Positions 1 to 6,933 of a stretch of DNA of 32,131 bases are shown in pieces. Position 1 is the stretch's first letter, and the number at the start of each line of letters is the position of its first letter. The notes under the pieces are model-generated. The model saw nothing but the letters and a program-made list of their open reading frames with translations, made no database searches and had not been told where the DNA came from. Source of the stretch: Clostridia bacterium (lineage in GTDB: Bacteria > Bacillota > Clostridia > Oscillospirales > CAG-272); contig JAFQMP010000059.1 of assembly GCA_017396225.1 (NCBI GenBank), forward strand, positions 1 to 32,131, in the 5' to 3' direction. Made by a program: the position numbers and the translations under genes.

Positions 1-160
1 TGCATCATGAATTGGCTTCGCCATGATTTCTCGTCGGCGTGCTGCCTCCTCCATGAATTGAATTGCAACCAATGTGCCGATAGGCACAATTCATGCCGCA
101 GGCAATTCATGAAAGCATAGCTTTCAATTCACGCGGGCCGCAAGGTTGCAATTCATTGCG
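1..160. repeat. Cluster of nested short palindromes (interspersed-repeat type)
   Basis: A non-coding stretch built from hairpins separated by AATTCAT-like spacers. A perfect 12-bp inverted repeat (TGAATTGCAACC at 59-70, its complement at 144-155) encloses smaller hairpins: TGTGCC-GATA-GGCACA type at 73-88 and TGAAAGC-ATA-GCTTTCA at 110-126. Another short hairpin (ATCATG..CATGAT) lies near 5-28. No open frame with a credible start crosses it, and it sits just downstream of murA. The structure suggests a small mobile or REP-like repeat family; copies elsewhere cannot be seen from this window. The stretch runs off the left edge. Confidence 0.6.
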
Positions 161-205
161 TGTTCTCCGTTAAGGATAACACGCATAGTGGCGGGAGTTG
201 TTCTT

Positions 206-1465
206 TCAGCCAATCACGCGCACGTCAGCACCGAGCGCTGTGAGCTTTGCTTCCAGATGCTCATAGCCGCGACCGATGACGGCAGCGCCCGTAATAATGC
301 TTTGCCCCTCTGTGGCGAGGGCGGCGAGCAAGAGGGCCACGCCGCCGCGCAAATCGGGAGCGCGCACGGTTGTCGCGTGCAGGGGCGCGGGTCTCACGGT
401 CAGCACGGTATCCGCCACGGAAAGCGAGGCGCCCATTTTAAGCAGCTCCTCGGTATAGCGGAAACGCGATTGCCAGACACGCTCGTTCATCGTCCCCTCC
501 CCCACGGCACGCCCGCCAATGGCAAAAAGCGTGGCAAGCTGGGGGTGCAAATCAGTGGGGAGCGCGGGGTATGGGCCTGTTTCCAGAGATATACCGCGAT
601 AGGTGTCGGGGGCGACAAGGGTAATCTCCCGTTCCCCCACCAGGAGCGTTGCCCCCATTTCATCAAAGGCAGCAAGCGTGGCACCGAGGTGCGTGGGGTC
701 AGTATTCTTCACGGTGACGCGCCCACCGCACGCCATGGCGGCGGCAAGATAGGTACCCGCCTCAATCATATCGGGAATGACGGTAAAGGAACAGCCATGC
801 AGGGGCTTGCCGCCCACAACCGTCAGTGTATCGCCGTCTACCCCCTCAATTTCCGCGCCTGCGGCGGTGAGGAAGGCGCAAAGTGCACCCACGTGCGGCT
901 CGGCAGCGGCATTTTTTATCACGGTTCTGCCCTTTGCCGAGGTTGCCGTCATTAACAGGTTGGCGGTGGCGCCCACAGAGGGCATTTTCAGGGTAATATC
1001 GGCAGATTTCAGCACCTCGGCAGATAAGGTCAGCACGCCGTCCATTGTCTGCTCCTCTGCCCCCAGTGCGGCAAAGCCCGCAAGGTGTTGGTCAATCGGT
1101 CTGAGGCCGAAATCGCAGCCCCCCGCCCCTGCGAGGTATGCCTTGCCAAAGCGCCCGAGCATCGCACCGAGCAGATAGACCGAGCCGCGAATGGCCCCTG
1201 TCAGAGTGGGACTTGGCAAAACAGGACGGATATCGGTATAATCCACCGTCACGGCGCCCCCCTCGGCAAAGCGGATACGCGCGCCGAGGCAACGCAGAAT
1301 TTCCAGCGTGATGAGAACATCACTGACACGCGGCAGGGCATAAAATACGCAGACCTCTCCCGTCAAAATCCCTGCAAACAAAAGCGGGAGCGCCGCGTTT
1401 TTGCTCCCGCCTATCTCTACGCTCCCCGAAAGCGGCTTGCCGCCGCGCACAACAATTTTGTTCAT
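206..1465 (-). CDS. murA: UDP-N-acetylglucosamine 1-carboxyvinyltransferase
   Basis: First committed step of peptidoglycan synthesis in the cytoplasm: transfers enolpyruvate from PEP to the 3'-OH of UDP-GlcNAc. The 419-residue product matches the family length. Lys22-Asn23 lie in GGSKNAALP, and the catalytic-loop cysteine, the one attacked by fosfomycin in typical MurA, is Cys117 in GGCDFGLRPID. The ATG at 1465 is preferred to a GTG two codons upstream because GGGAG lies about 8 nt before the ATG and would be too close to the GTG. No clear promoter is visible between the hairpin at 1507-1543 and the start, so expression may rely on read-through from the upstream glycosidase or on a weak promoter. 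Its neighbours do not suggest a cell-wall operon. Confidence 0.96.
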   Translation of the reverse strand: MNKIVVRGGKPLSGSVEIGGSKNAALPLLFAGILTGEVCVFYALPRVSDVLITLEILRCLGARIRFAEGGAVTVDYTDIRPVLPSPTLTGAIRGSVYLLGAMLGRFGKAYLAGAGGCDFGLRPIDQHLAGFAALGAEEQTMDGVLTLSAEVLKSADITLKMPSVGATANLLMTATSAKGRTVIKNAAAEPHVGALCAFLTAAGAEIEGVDGDTLTVVGGKPLHGCSFTVIPDMIEAGTYLAAAMACGGRVTVKNTDPTHLGATLAAFDEMGATLLVGEREITLVAPDTYRGISLETGPYPALPTDLHPQLATLFAIGGRAVGEGTMNERVWQSRFRYTEELLKMGASLSVADTVLTVRPAPLHATTVRAPDLRGGVALLLAALATEGQSIITGAAVIGRGYEHLEAKLTALGADVRVIG

Positions 1466-1506
1466 AAGCACTCTCCCGAAAGAAACACTCTCGAAAGCAG
1501 TATATG

Positions 1507-1543
1507 AAAAAGTCGCCTCGGGCGTGTGCCCAAGGCGACTTTG
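1507..1543 (-). terminator. Intrinsic terminator after the GH39-type gene
   Basis: A GC-rich hairpin with outer arms AAAGTCGCCT / AGGCGACTTT and an inner GGGC/GCCC stem closes just after the stop of the glycosidase. On the minus strand it is followed by a T run. It stands between the glycosidase and murA, so it would separate or attenuate the two. Confidence 0.85.
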
Positions 1544-1549
1544 TTTATT

Positions 1550-2905
1550 TTACAACGGAATAATTTTGATAAGATAGGTGGAGAACAAAGGCAAAGTAAG
1601 ATACGCCGCAAACTCGCTGGCGGTGAAAATTTCCTCACGGACAAGCGCCGCATCGTGATCCGCATCCAGCAGATAATACTCCACACGCACGCCGTTTTTA
1701 TTCTCTACATTTTCAAACAAAACCTTTACCTCACGTGCGGGTGCCTCGTCATTATCCTCAAAATGAGTAAGCATTACGCACTGCTCCTCGCCCGCCGCGG
1801 CTGCTGCCCATACACAATCTCCCTCGGTTTCTACGGCAACCGACTCCTTTTGACGGTAAAGCTGGTTAAACATGTAAAAAGGATAATATCCCTTCAGGCA
1901 CTCGCAGATTAAATCGGTATTGAACAGGCTGTTCATCGCACCAGGGCGTGCATCATAAAACATCAGGTTATCAAGCGGCTCGCCCTGGCTCATCTCCATC
2001 ACGGCGGCAATAAATGCCGCACCCTTCAGGCCCTTTTCGGCCTTCAGGCTATACACCCACACATCGTCGTGCCAGCCCTTGACGTAATTCCACTCATTGA
2101 GAATACTCTCGGTCTCGGTCAGGCCGTAGCGGTCAAGCATTTCTCTTGCCAGGCGGATTCTTTTCTGAACCTTTTCCACGGTAGAGCCGTACACGTGCCA
2201 GGAAAAGAAATCGGGCTTTATATCACCAAGCGAGGCAAAAAAGTCATTCAGCCACGGCTCGTCACGCATAGTAGCCACGGCGGGGCCACCGATCTTCAGG
2301 TGCGGGAAGCAGGCCTTCAAATGGCGGTATGCCACGCCAAACATCTCGTAAAACTGCTTGGCGGTACCACCCCAGCAACGCTTGTGCGTGCTGTCATCGG
2401 GATCAAGATCGGGCTCGTTCCAGATCTCCCAATAGGGCACGTCCATGTGAAAGCCGTTCGCCCACCCCTCGGTATAATGACGAATGATATGCTCACAAAT
2501 AACCGCCCATTTATGGTAATCCTTCGGAGGCAGCGTGCCATACTTTTTGCGCCAATGCTCAATTTTGGATCCAAGGCGGTAGAAGCATTTGGCCCCTGAT
2601 TCCTCAATGACGCGCATATAATCATCGGTAATATCAAAATCGTAAGAGGCGGGGTCGGTGGCATCTGCATCAAAATCGGGGAAAATGGCGTGCACGTCTA
2701 TCGTATGCTCCCCGCCGTACGAATAACAACATGAGGCGTCGTGTGTGCGCGCATAGGGAATGCCCGCAGCTTGGAAGCTCCAAAGGTTGGTGATACGCTG
2801 GTCTGCACCGAACTTATAAACAGGGCCGTTATTGACACCGTGCATCGGCTTAACAGGGCCCATTTTACGAGCAAAATCAACGGTAACGATATTTGTAGAT
2901 TGCAT
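1550..2905 (-). CDS. GH39-type glycoside hydrolase (beta-xylosidase-like)
   Basis: A 451-residue (beta/alpha)8 glycosidase of clan GH-A. The acid/base glutamate is Glu164 in YWEIWNEPDLD and the nucleophile is Glu271 in ILNEWN, the spacing and motifs expected for GH39 (beta-xylosidases, alpha-L-iduronidases and relatives). HVYG precedes the nucleophile region as in clan A enzymes. No signal peptide or membrane segment is present, so it should act on imported oligosaccharides in the cytoplasm. The start has AAAGGAG at a good distance. It is divergent from a LacI-family regulator with about 140 bp between them, which suggests local sugar-responsive control. The substrate cannot be deduced; xylosides are the first guess from family knowledge. 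Confidence 0.82.
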   Translation of the reverse strand: MQSTNIVTVDFARKMGPVKPMHGVNNGPVYKFGADQRITNLWSFQAAGIPYARTHDASCCYSYGGEHTIDVHAIFPDFDADATDPASYDFDITDDYMRVIEESGAKCFYRLGSKIEHWRKKYGTLPPKDYHKWAVICEHIIRHYTEGWANGFHMDVPYWEIWNEPDLDPDDSTHKRCWGGTAKQFYEMFGVAYRHLKACFPHLKIGGPAVATMRDEPWLNDFFASLGDIKPDFFSWHVYGSTVEKVQKRIRLAREMLDRYGLTETESILNEWNYVKGWHDDVWVYSLKAEKGLKGAAFIAAVMEMSQGEPLDNLMFYDARPGAMNSLFNTDLICECLKGYYPFYMFNQLYRQKESVAVETEGDCVWAAAAAGEEQCVMLTHFEDNDEAPAREVKVLFENVENKNGVRVEYYLLDADHDAALVREEIFTASEFAAYLTLPLFSTYLIKIIPL

Positions 2906-2934
2906 CGTGTTTCTCCTTTACAGTTATTGATTTC

Positions 2935-2964
2935 ATTATAACGCCCGCGCCTTTTCACTGTCAA
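2935..2964 (-). promoter_or_regulatory. Sigma-A-type promoter of the GH39-type gene
   Basis: On the minus strand TTGACA (2959-2964) and TATAAT (2935-2940) are separated by 18 nt. The -10 lies about 30 nt before the start codon. Confidence 0.75.
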
Positions 2965-2975
2965 CAAAAAAATCG

Positions 2976-2988
2976 CGAAAATTTTTCG
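2976..2988. promoter_or_regulatory. Candidate LacI-family operator between divergent promoters
   Basis: CGAAAA-T-TTTTCG is a 13-bp inverted repeat lying between the two divergent promoters, upstream of both -35 boxes. A LacI-family protein is encoded next to it, so it is a plausible binding site. It is AT-rich and lacks the usual central CG of LacI operators, so this is tentative. Confidence 0.3.
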
Positions 2989-2995
2989 TAGGCAC

Positions 2996-3024
2996 TTGCT
3001 TTTTTGAAGGAGATACAGTATAGT
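2996..3024 (+). promoter_or_regulatory. Promoter of the LacI-family regulator gene
   Basis: TTGCTT (2996-3001) and TATAGT (3019-3024) with a 17-nt spacer, followed by the ribosome-binding site AGAGGTGAT and the ATG at 3043. Confidence 0.55.
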
Positions 3025-3042
3025 AAAAAAAGAGGTGATACA

Positions 3043-4017
3043 ATGAACTTAACGGACATAGCCCGCGCGGCGGGCGTATCGGTTTCCACAGTATCAAAGG
3101 CCTTTTCGGGCAGTGCTGACATTGGCAACGACACAAGAGAACGCGTCTTTGCCGCGGCAAAGACGCTTGGCGTATTTGACCGCTATAACAAGAACAAATT
3201 TGAAAAGCACGTAGTGGCAGTCATCATCCCTGAGCTTGTGAGTGAATATTACAGCAGACGCCTGACACTTCTCACGCGTGAAATCGAGGCCGCAGGCGGT
3301 ATTGTGCTGACCTCCATAGCAGACTTTGACAAGGAAAAGGAGCATGAGCTTTTTACCTACTATGCCGATTATTGCCACGTGGACGGCATTATTTTACTGC
3401 AAAGCATGACCGACCACGAAAACAGCGGTCACACCCCTGCAGTGGCATTTTCCGAGCGTGCGTGGAAGCATATTGACAGCATTTCCTGCGACCTGCAGAG
3501 TGCAATCACAGACGCCGTTCATCACCTGAAAACGTTGGGGCATACGCACATTGGCTTTGCAAGCGAGCCCCTGACCGCCAGCAAGGCGGAGCTTTTCAAG
3601 CGCGCGATGCGCGGAGCGGGGCTACCCATACCCTCACACGCCGTACAGGTGAGCTCGGCGCGCTTTGAGGCGGCAGGTGCAGAAATTGTGCGCAGGTGGC
3701 TGGACAAGAATACACTCCCCACCGCTATTCTTGCCGCCTACGATTATATTGCAATTGGTATCATCAAGGAATTGACGCGCGCGGGACTTTCGGTCCCCGG
3801 TGACGTGTCCGTTATCGGCATGGACGACATTTCCCTGAATCCATATCTCGAAACCTCTCTTTCCTCGATTGCCACCGAGAGCGAGCAAGCCTGTCTTAAG
3901 GCGGTTGCCCTGCTCCTCAAAAAAATGGACAACCAGTATTACCGCACGCGCGAGCGCATTGTGATCCCTGCGACCTTTATTCCGCGCGAGTCAACGGGCA
4001 AGGTGAAAGAAAGATAA
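3043..4017 (+). CDS. LacI/GalR-family transcriptional regulator
   Basis: A 324-residue repressor-type protein. The N-terminal LacI helix-turn-helix is clear: LTDIARAAGVSVSTVSKAF, ending in a typical hinge region (ERVFAAAKTLGV). The rest is a periplasmic-binding-protein-like sensor domain, with VVAVIIPE opening the first lobe, GYAE-like SEPL and the late motif VPGDVSVIGMDD. The start at 3043 is chosen because AGAGGTGAT precedes it and the protein begins exactly at the HTH. An upstream in-frame GTG or TTG extension would add residues before the HTH with no ribosome-binding site. It is divergent from the GH39-type glycosidase and probably controls it. The effector is likely a sugar but cannot be named. 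Confidence 0.92.
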   Translation: MNLTDIARAAGVSVSTVSKAFSGSADIGNDTRERVFAAAKTLGVFDRYNKNKFEKHVVAVIIPELVSEYYSRRLTLLTREIEAAGGIVLTSIADFDKEKEHELFTYYADYCHVDGIILLQSMTDHENSGHTPAVAFSERAWKHIDSISCDLQSAITDAVHHLKTLGHTHIGFASEPLTASKAELFKRAMRGAGLPIPSHAVQVSSARFEAAGAEIVRRWLDKNTLPTAILAAYDYIAIGIIKELTRAGLSVPGDVSVIGMDDISLNPYLETSLSSIATESEQACLKAVALLLKKMDNQYYRTRERIVIPATFIPRESTGKVKER

Positions 4018-4047
4018 AAAAGCGCAGAGCGATGCTCTGCGCTTTTT
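4016..4047. terminator. Bidirectional intrinsic terminator
   Basis: A perfect 10-bp stem AGCGCAGAGC / GCTCTGCGCT with a GAT loop, flanked by A and T runs on both sides. It serves the LacI-family gene (plus) and the DUF3810 gene (minus), which converge here. Confidence 0.92.
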
Positions 4048-4050
4048 GCT

Positions 4051-5142
4051 TTATTTGCGGTAGTAGGCAACGGCTAATTCTACGACAAGGCCGTAAGAGG
4101 CGGTACCCGCCTCGTTACCGTTTAATTTGAGAAAGGTATCATTGACGGCGTCGGACAGGTCCGCCATGGGCGCATCGGCAAACTCCTCAAAGAAGGCATC
4201 ATAGGCACGCAGCTCGCCAAGCACCGCGGGGTGCAGGGTCTTTAAGAGCGCGAAATGCGCCTCCTTGTCGGCGTGATAGAGCACCGCCGTCACATATTCA
4301 TAGAGATTGAGATAGCCCGCGTAACGGATATAGGGCTCCTCTGATGCGGTGCAGGCAAGAAATGCTACAAAGCTTGCCTCGTTTTCTCTGGCGATGCCGC
4401 GCTGATGCGCCATTTCGTGCGCCGCGGTAAAGGGCAAGGTATAGTCGGGAAAATGCGTGTTGAGGTTCGCCTCGCCCGTAAAGTAGGTATAGACACCTGT
4501 GATATGCGTATAGGACATCAGGCGGCTTGCCGCCACGGTCTTTACCCTGCTTTTCATCGTACGGATAAAGGGATATTCAAGTGAAACCCTGTCATAGGCG
4601 GTGAGGAGCTTGTCGTTCATTTCCGCCACCGTTGCGGGCATTTTGGAAAAGCCGTCCGCGCCGTATTCTATGGTGGGTGCCAGGGTGTTGAGCTCACTCA
4701 CCAGTGCGGCAGCAGTCGCCTCAAGCGCGGCGGCATCAATCTCGCCCGCGGAAAGTGAGAGGCGCTTATCAAGCGCCTCGGTATGGTAGCCTGTACCAAA
4801 GGAAAGCACAAAGGTGGAGAAGAAAAGACTGCACGCGGTGAGAATAATACAGAAAAAGCGCAAGGTCTGCCCCCAGGTTTCCGCATAATGACGCCAGGCG
4901 TGGCGTGCCACAAAGGCAAGCAGAAAGGGCAGGAGATAAAGGAGCAATTCCGCCAACGAGAAGGGTATCCACGCGGTGAGTGCGGCAAGCACGGTGCGCA
5001 TGGCGTGCCCCACGCTGCCGTTAAACCACGCAGCAAAGGTGGGGGAAAGAACGGCAACAAGATAAATGCCGCCCGAAAGAAGGGCAAATGCAAGGAAAGC
5101 CCAAGCATAAAGCGGCAGATAGGCTTTGATTTTAGCAAACAA
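4051..5142 (-). CDS. DUF3810-family membrane protein with HExxH motif
   Basis: An integral membrane protein of about 363 residues. Three hydrophobic segments fill the N-terminal third (YAWAFLAFALLSGGIYLVAV, AELLLYLLPFLLAFV, FFCIILTACSLFFSTFVL). A soluble C-terminal domain follows, with the zinc-peptidase-like motif AAHEMAHQRG and a downstream RENEASF that could supply a third ligand. This pattern is typical of DUF3810 proteins, whose substrate is unknown. Start choice is uncertain: no ATG fits, and TTG at 5142 is preferred because GTGAGGTG lies 7 nt before it. TTG at 5163 and GTG at 5157 are alternatives. The gene overlaps the 3' end of the pseudouridine synthase by 11 nt, indicating co-transcription and probably translational coupling. 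Confidence 0.78.
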   Translation of the reverse strand: MFAKIKAYLPLYAWAFLAFALLSGGIYLVAVLSPTFAAWFNGSVGHAMRTVLAALTAWIPFSLAELLLYLLPFLLAFVARHAWRHYAETWGQTLRFFCIILTACSLFFSTFVLSFGTGYHTEALDKRLSLSAGEIDAAALEATAAALVSELNTLAPTIEYGADGFSKMPATVAEMNDKLLTAYDRVSLEYPFIRTMKSRVKTVAASRLMSYTHITGVYTYFTGEANLNTHFPDYTLPFTAAHEMAHQRGIARENEASFVAFLACTASEEPYIRYAGYLNLYEYVTAVLYHADKEAHFALLKTLHPAVLGELRAYDAFFEEFADAPMADLSDAVNDTFLKLNGNEAGTASYGLVVELAVAYYRK

Positions 5143-6034
5143 GCGCCAACACCTCACTTCCAAATTCCAGTTCTATGAGCGCCGCCATATCGGGGGCAAG
5201 AGGGGCGTGCACCGCAATCGGTTCCCCCGAAGCAGGGTCGGGAAAGCGCATGCCTGCCGCGTGGAGCGCGTGACGCGAGATGCGCGCATCTGCGCCACCG
5301 TAAAAATCATCGCCCAAGAGGGGGGCACCGAGATACGCCATATGCACACGGAGCTGATGCGTGCGCCCTGTTTCGGGGATAAGCCGCAGCAGCGTGAGCG
5401 TGCCGTTGGTGGCAAGGGGCTCCACGTGTGTCACGGCAAGGTCGCCCTCGCCCTCTGCGCAGACCTCGCGCGTAATCACGCTTTCATGCTGGCGGCGAAT
5501 GCCTGTTTTTAACACCGTTTCCCTATCAATTATGCCCTTTGCCACAGCGTAATAGGTCTTTTTAATGTCCCCTGCCACCATGGCTCCCGACAGCTTTGCC
5601 GCAGCAAAATGGTGCTTTGCCACCAGCACCGTGCCCGATGTGTTACGGTCAAGGCGGTTGGTAAAGCGCGGACGGAAGGTGCTGCCATAGCGCCAGACAA
5701 GCGCATTGGCAAGCGTATCGTCATAGTGTCCGTGTGAGGGGTGTGTGGGCATATAGGGCGGCTTATTGACAACCAGAAAATCAGGGGTTTCCAAAACCAC
5801 CTCAAGCTCCCTTTCAAGGGGCAGGATTTTCTCGGTTCCCTGCTCGTCCTCGGCAGCGAGAGTGAGCACACTCCCCGCCTGCAGAACTGCGCGCACGGTG
5901 ACGCGCGTGCCGTCAAGCAGGATTCCCTGCTCGTGCCGCTTTAATTTTGCAAGGAGTGCGGCAGATATGCCCTGCTTGCGCAGAAAATCACGTACCGTCT
6001 TGCCACTATCCCCTGCTTCAATCACGAATTGCAT
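5132..6034 (-). CDS. RluA-family pseudouridine synthase
   Basis: A 300-residue enzyme isomerising uridine to pseudouridine in RNA. The N-terminal ~60 residues resemble an S4 RNA-binding domain (VRDFLRKQGISAALLAKLKR). The catalytic domain carries NRLDRNTSG with the essential Asp129, and GRTHQLRVHMA, both RluA-class hallmarks. The usual His at the head of HRLD is Asn here. The ATG at 6034 is supported by GGGAG 7 nt upstream; longer frames lack such a site. Target RNA (23S rRNA positions or tRNA) cannot be assigned from family membership alone. It sits between the ProX-like editing protein gene and the DUF3810 gene in one transcript. Confidence 0.9.
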   Translation of the reverse strand: MQFVIEAGDSGKTVRDFLRKQGISAALLAKLKRHEQGILLDGTRVTVRAVLQAGSVLTLAAEDEQGTEKILPLERELEVVLETPDFLVVNKPPYMPTHPSHGHYDDTLANALVWRYGSTFRPRFTNRLDRNTSGTVLVAKHHFAAAKLSGAMVAGDIKKTYYAVAKGIIDRETVLKTGIRRQHESVITREVCAEGEGDLAVTHVEPLATNGTLTLLRLIPETGRTHQLRVHMAYLGAPLLGDDFYGGADARISRHALHAAGMRFPDPASGEPIAVHAPLAPDMAALIELEFGSEVLALVC

Positions 6035-6065
6035 ACCGCCACTCCCTTCTTTTTTAATAATAAAA

Positions 6066-6632
6066 TTATTCCGTTTCGCGCGGCAGGTCGACCAGAACGG
6101 GCGCGTGGCCTGTGGCGGGTAGGATTTTCTCAAGCAAATCGACAGTTTTTATACGCAGGCTTGCGGTATTTACCATGGGGTGACAGCCGATATACTCACC
6201 CGACAGCACCGCACGGTCAATGACAAGCGTGACCACTTTTTCTCTATCGTATGCAAGCCCCAGCACGGTGGCGGAGCCGGGCAGCACACCCAAAAGCTCC
6301 TCCATTTTCTCGGGTGTACCAAAGGAAAGGCGCGCCACACCGAGGACGGCGGACAAATTCTTTGTACGGAAGGGCTTGTCCCCGGGCATCAACAACAGAT
6401 AAAAGGCTGTTCCCTGTCTGTTCGCAAGGAAAAGATTTTTGCACATCGCGGTGCCGAGCACTTGGTCGGTTTTCTCACAATCCGCCATTGTCATGGCGGG
6501 TGCGTGGTCAACACGTGCATAAGGCACACCGAGATTATCGAGAAAATCGTAAATCTCAATTTCCTTTTGCGCACGTCCTGCCACCGAGGCGGGTCTGCCC
6601 TGCTCCAATATCAGTTCAGTATCACACATCAT
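6066..6632 (-). CDS. ProX/YbaK-like prolyl-tRNA editing (deacylase) protein
   Basis: A 188-residue protein of the YbaK/ProX superfamily, which hydrolyses mischarged aminoacyl-tRNA (typically Ala-tRNA-Pro) in trans. Visible hallmarks are the substrate-recognition Lys in MCKNLFL, the central PEKMEELLGVLPGSATVLGL and the C-terminal GCHPMVNTASL. In the family the GxxP-like segments line the editing pocket. Two tandem ATGs (6632 and 6629) are both compatible with AAGGAG. It opens a three-gene minus-strand transcript with the pseudouridine synthase, 31 bp downstream, and the DUF3810 gene. Known members work with a ProRS lacking its own INS editing domain; whether that holds here cannot be seen. Confidence 0.88.
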   Translation of the reverse strand: MMCDTELILEQGRPASVAGRAQKEIEIYDFLDNLGVPYARVDHAPAMTMADCEKTDQVLGTAMCKNLFLANRQGTAFYLLLMPGDKPFRTKNLSAVLGVARLSFGTPEKMEELLGVLPGSATVLGLAYDREKVVTLVIDRAVLSGEYIGCHPMVNTASLRIKTVDLLEKILPATGHAPVLVDLPRETE

Positions 6633-6659
6633 AGATACTCCTTACAAATTACTACTATA

Positions 6660-6688
6660 ATGGTACTAAAAAACGCGCGGTTTGTCAA
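6660..6688 (-). promoter_or_regulatory. Promoter of the proX-like operon
   Basis: Minus strand TTGACA (6683-6688) with TACCAT (6660-6665) at 17 nt. A better-looking TATAGT (6653-6658) lies 24 nt from the -35 and may be used instead. The start codon follows about 25 nt later. Confidence 0.5.
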
Positions 6689-6707
6689 TGGTAATGCGCG
6701 ATTTTGC

Positions 6708-6741
6708 AAAAAAGAACTCTGCCTCGGCAGAGTTCTTTTTT
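6708..6741. terminator. Intrinsic terminator closing the purine operon
   Basis: GAACTCTGC / GCAGAGTTC stem with a CTCG loop, flanked by A6 and T6 runs so that it is usable from either strand. It is the first strong terminator downstream of purL on the minus strand, placing the end of the purine transcript about 190 nt beyond the purL stop. Confidence 0.85.
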
Positions 6742-6759
6742 GTCGTAATACACACATCG

Positions 6760-6920
6760 CCGCCCGAGATTCCAAACGGCGGCGCCGTTTGCCCCTTCGG
6801 GGTTCGACTACGCTCAGAATGACACGGGCGGGCGCAACCGAATCCGCAAGGTGCATCGTAAAGTGGCGGGCGACGGTGTAGTAATCTACTCCGAGCTCGC
6901 CACTGCGGAGCTACGCAGTA
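6760..6920. repeat. REP-like palindromic repeat block downstream of purL
   Basis: A non-coding segment containing the palindrome AAACGGC..GCCGTTT, a CCCC-TTC-GGGG hairpin and the phrase TTCGACTACGCTCAGAATGA, which I recognise as a widely scattered bacterial repeat sequence. It continues with GTGGCG..CGCCAC (6863-6868 / 6898-6903) and ACTGCG..CGCAGT (6902-6919). It lies in the 3' untranslated region of the purine operon. Together with the terminator and promoter to its left it accounts for the gene-free stretch 6633-6933. Its wider distribution in this genome is not visible here. Confidence 0.6.
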
Positions 6921-6933
6921 TTACGCAGCTTTT

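Noticed and set aside
1..160. The hairpin cluster as a CRISPR array.
   Set aside because: There are no regularly spaced identical direct repeats with unique spacers and no cas genes; the units are palindromic and of different sequence.
1466..1471. GTG start two codons upstream for murA.
   Set aside because: The ribosome-binding site GGGAG would nearly touch the GTG, while its distance to the ATG at 1465 is normal.
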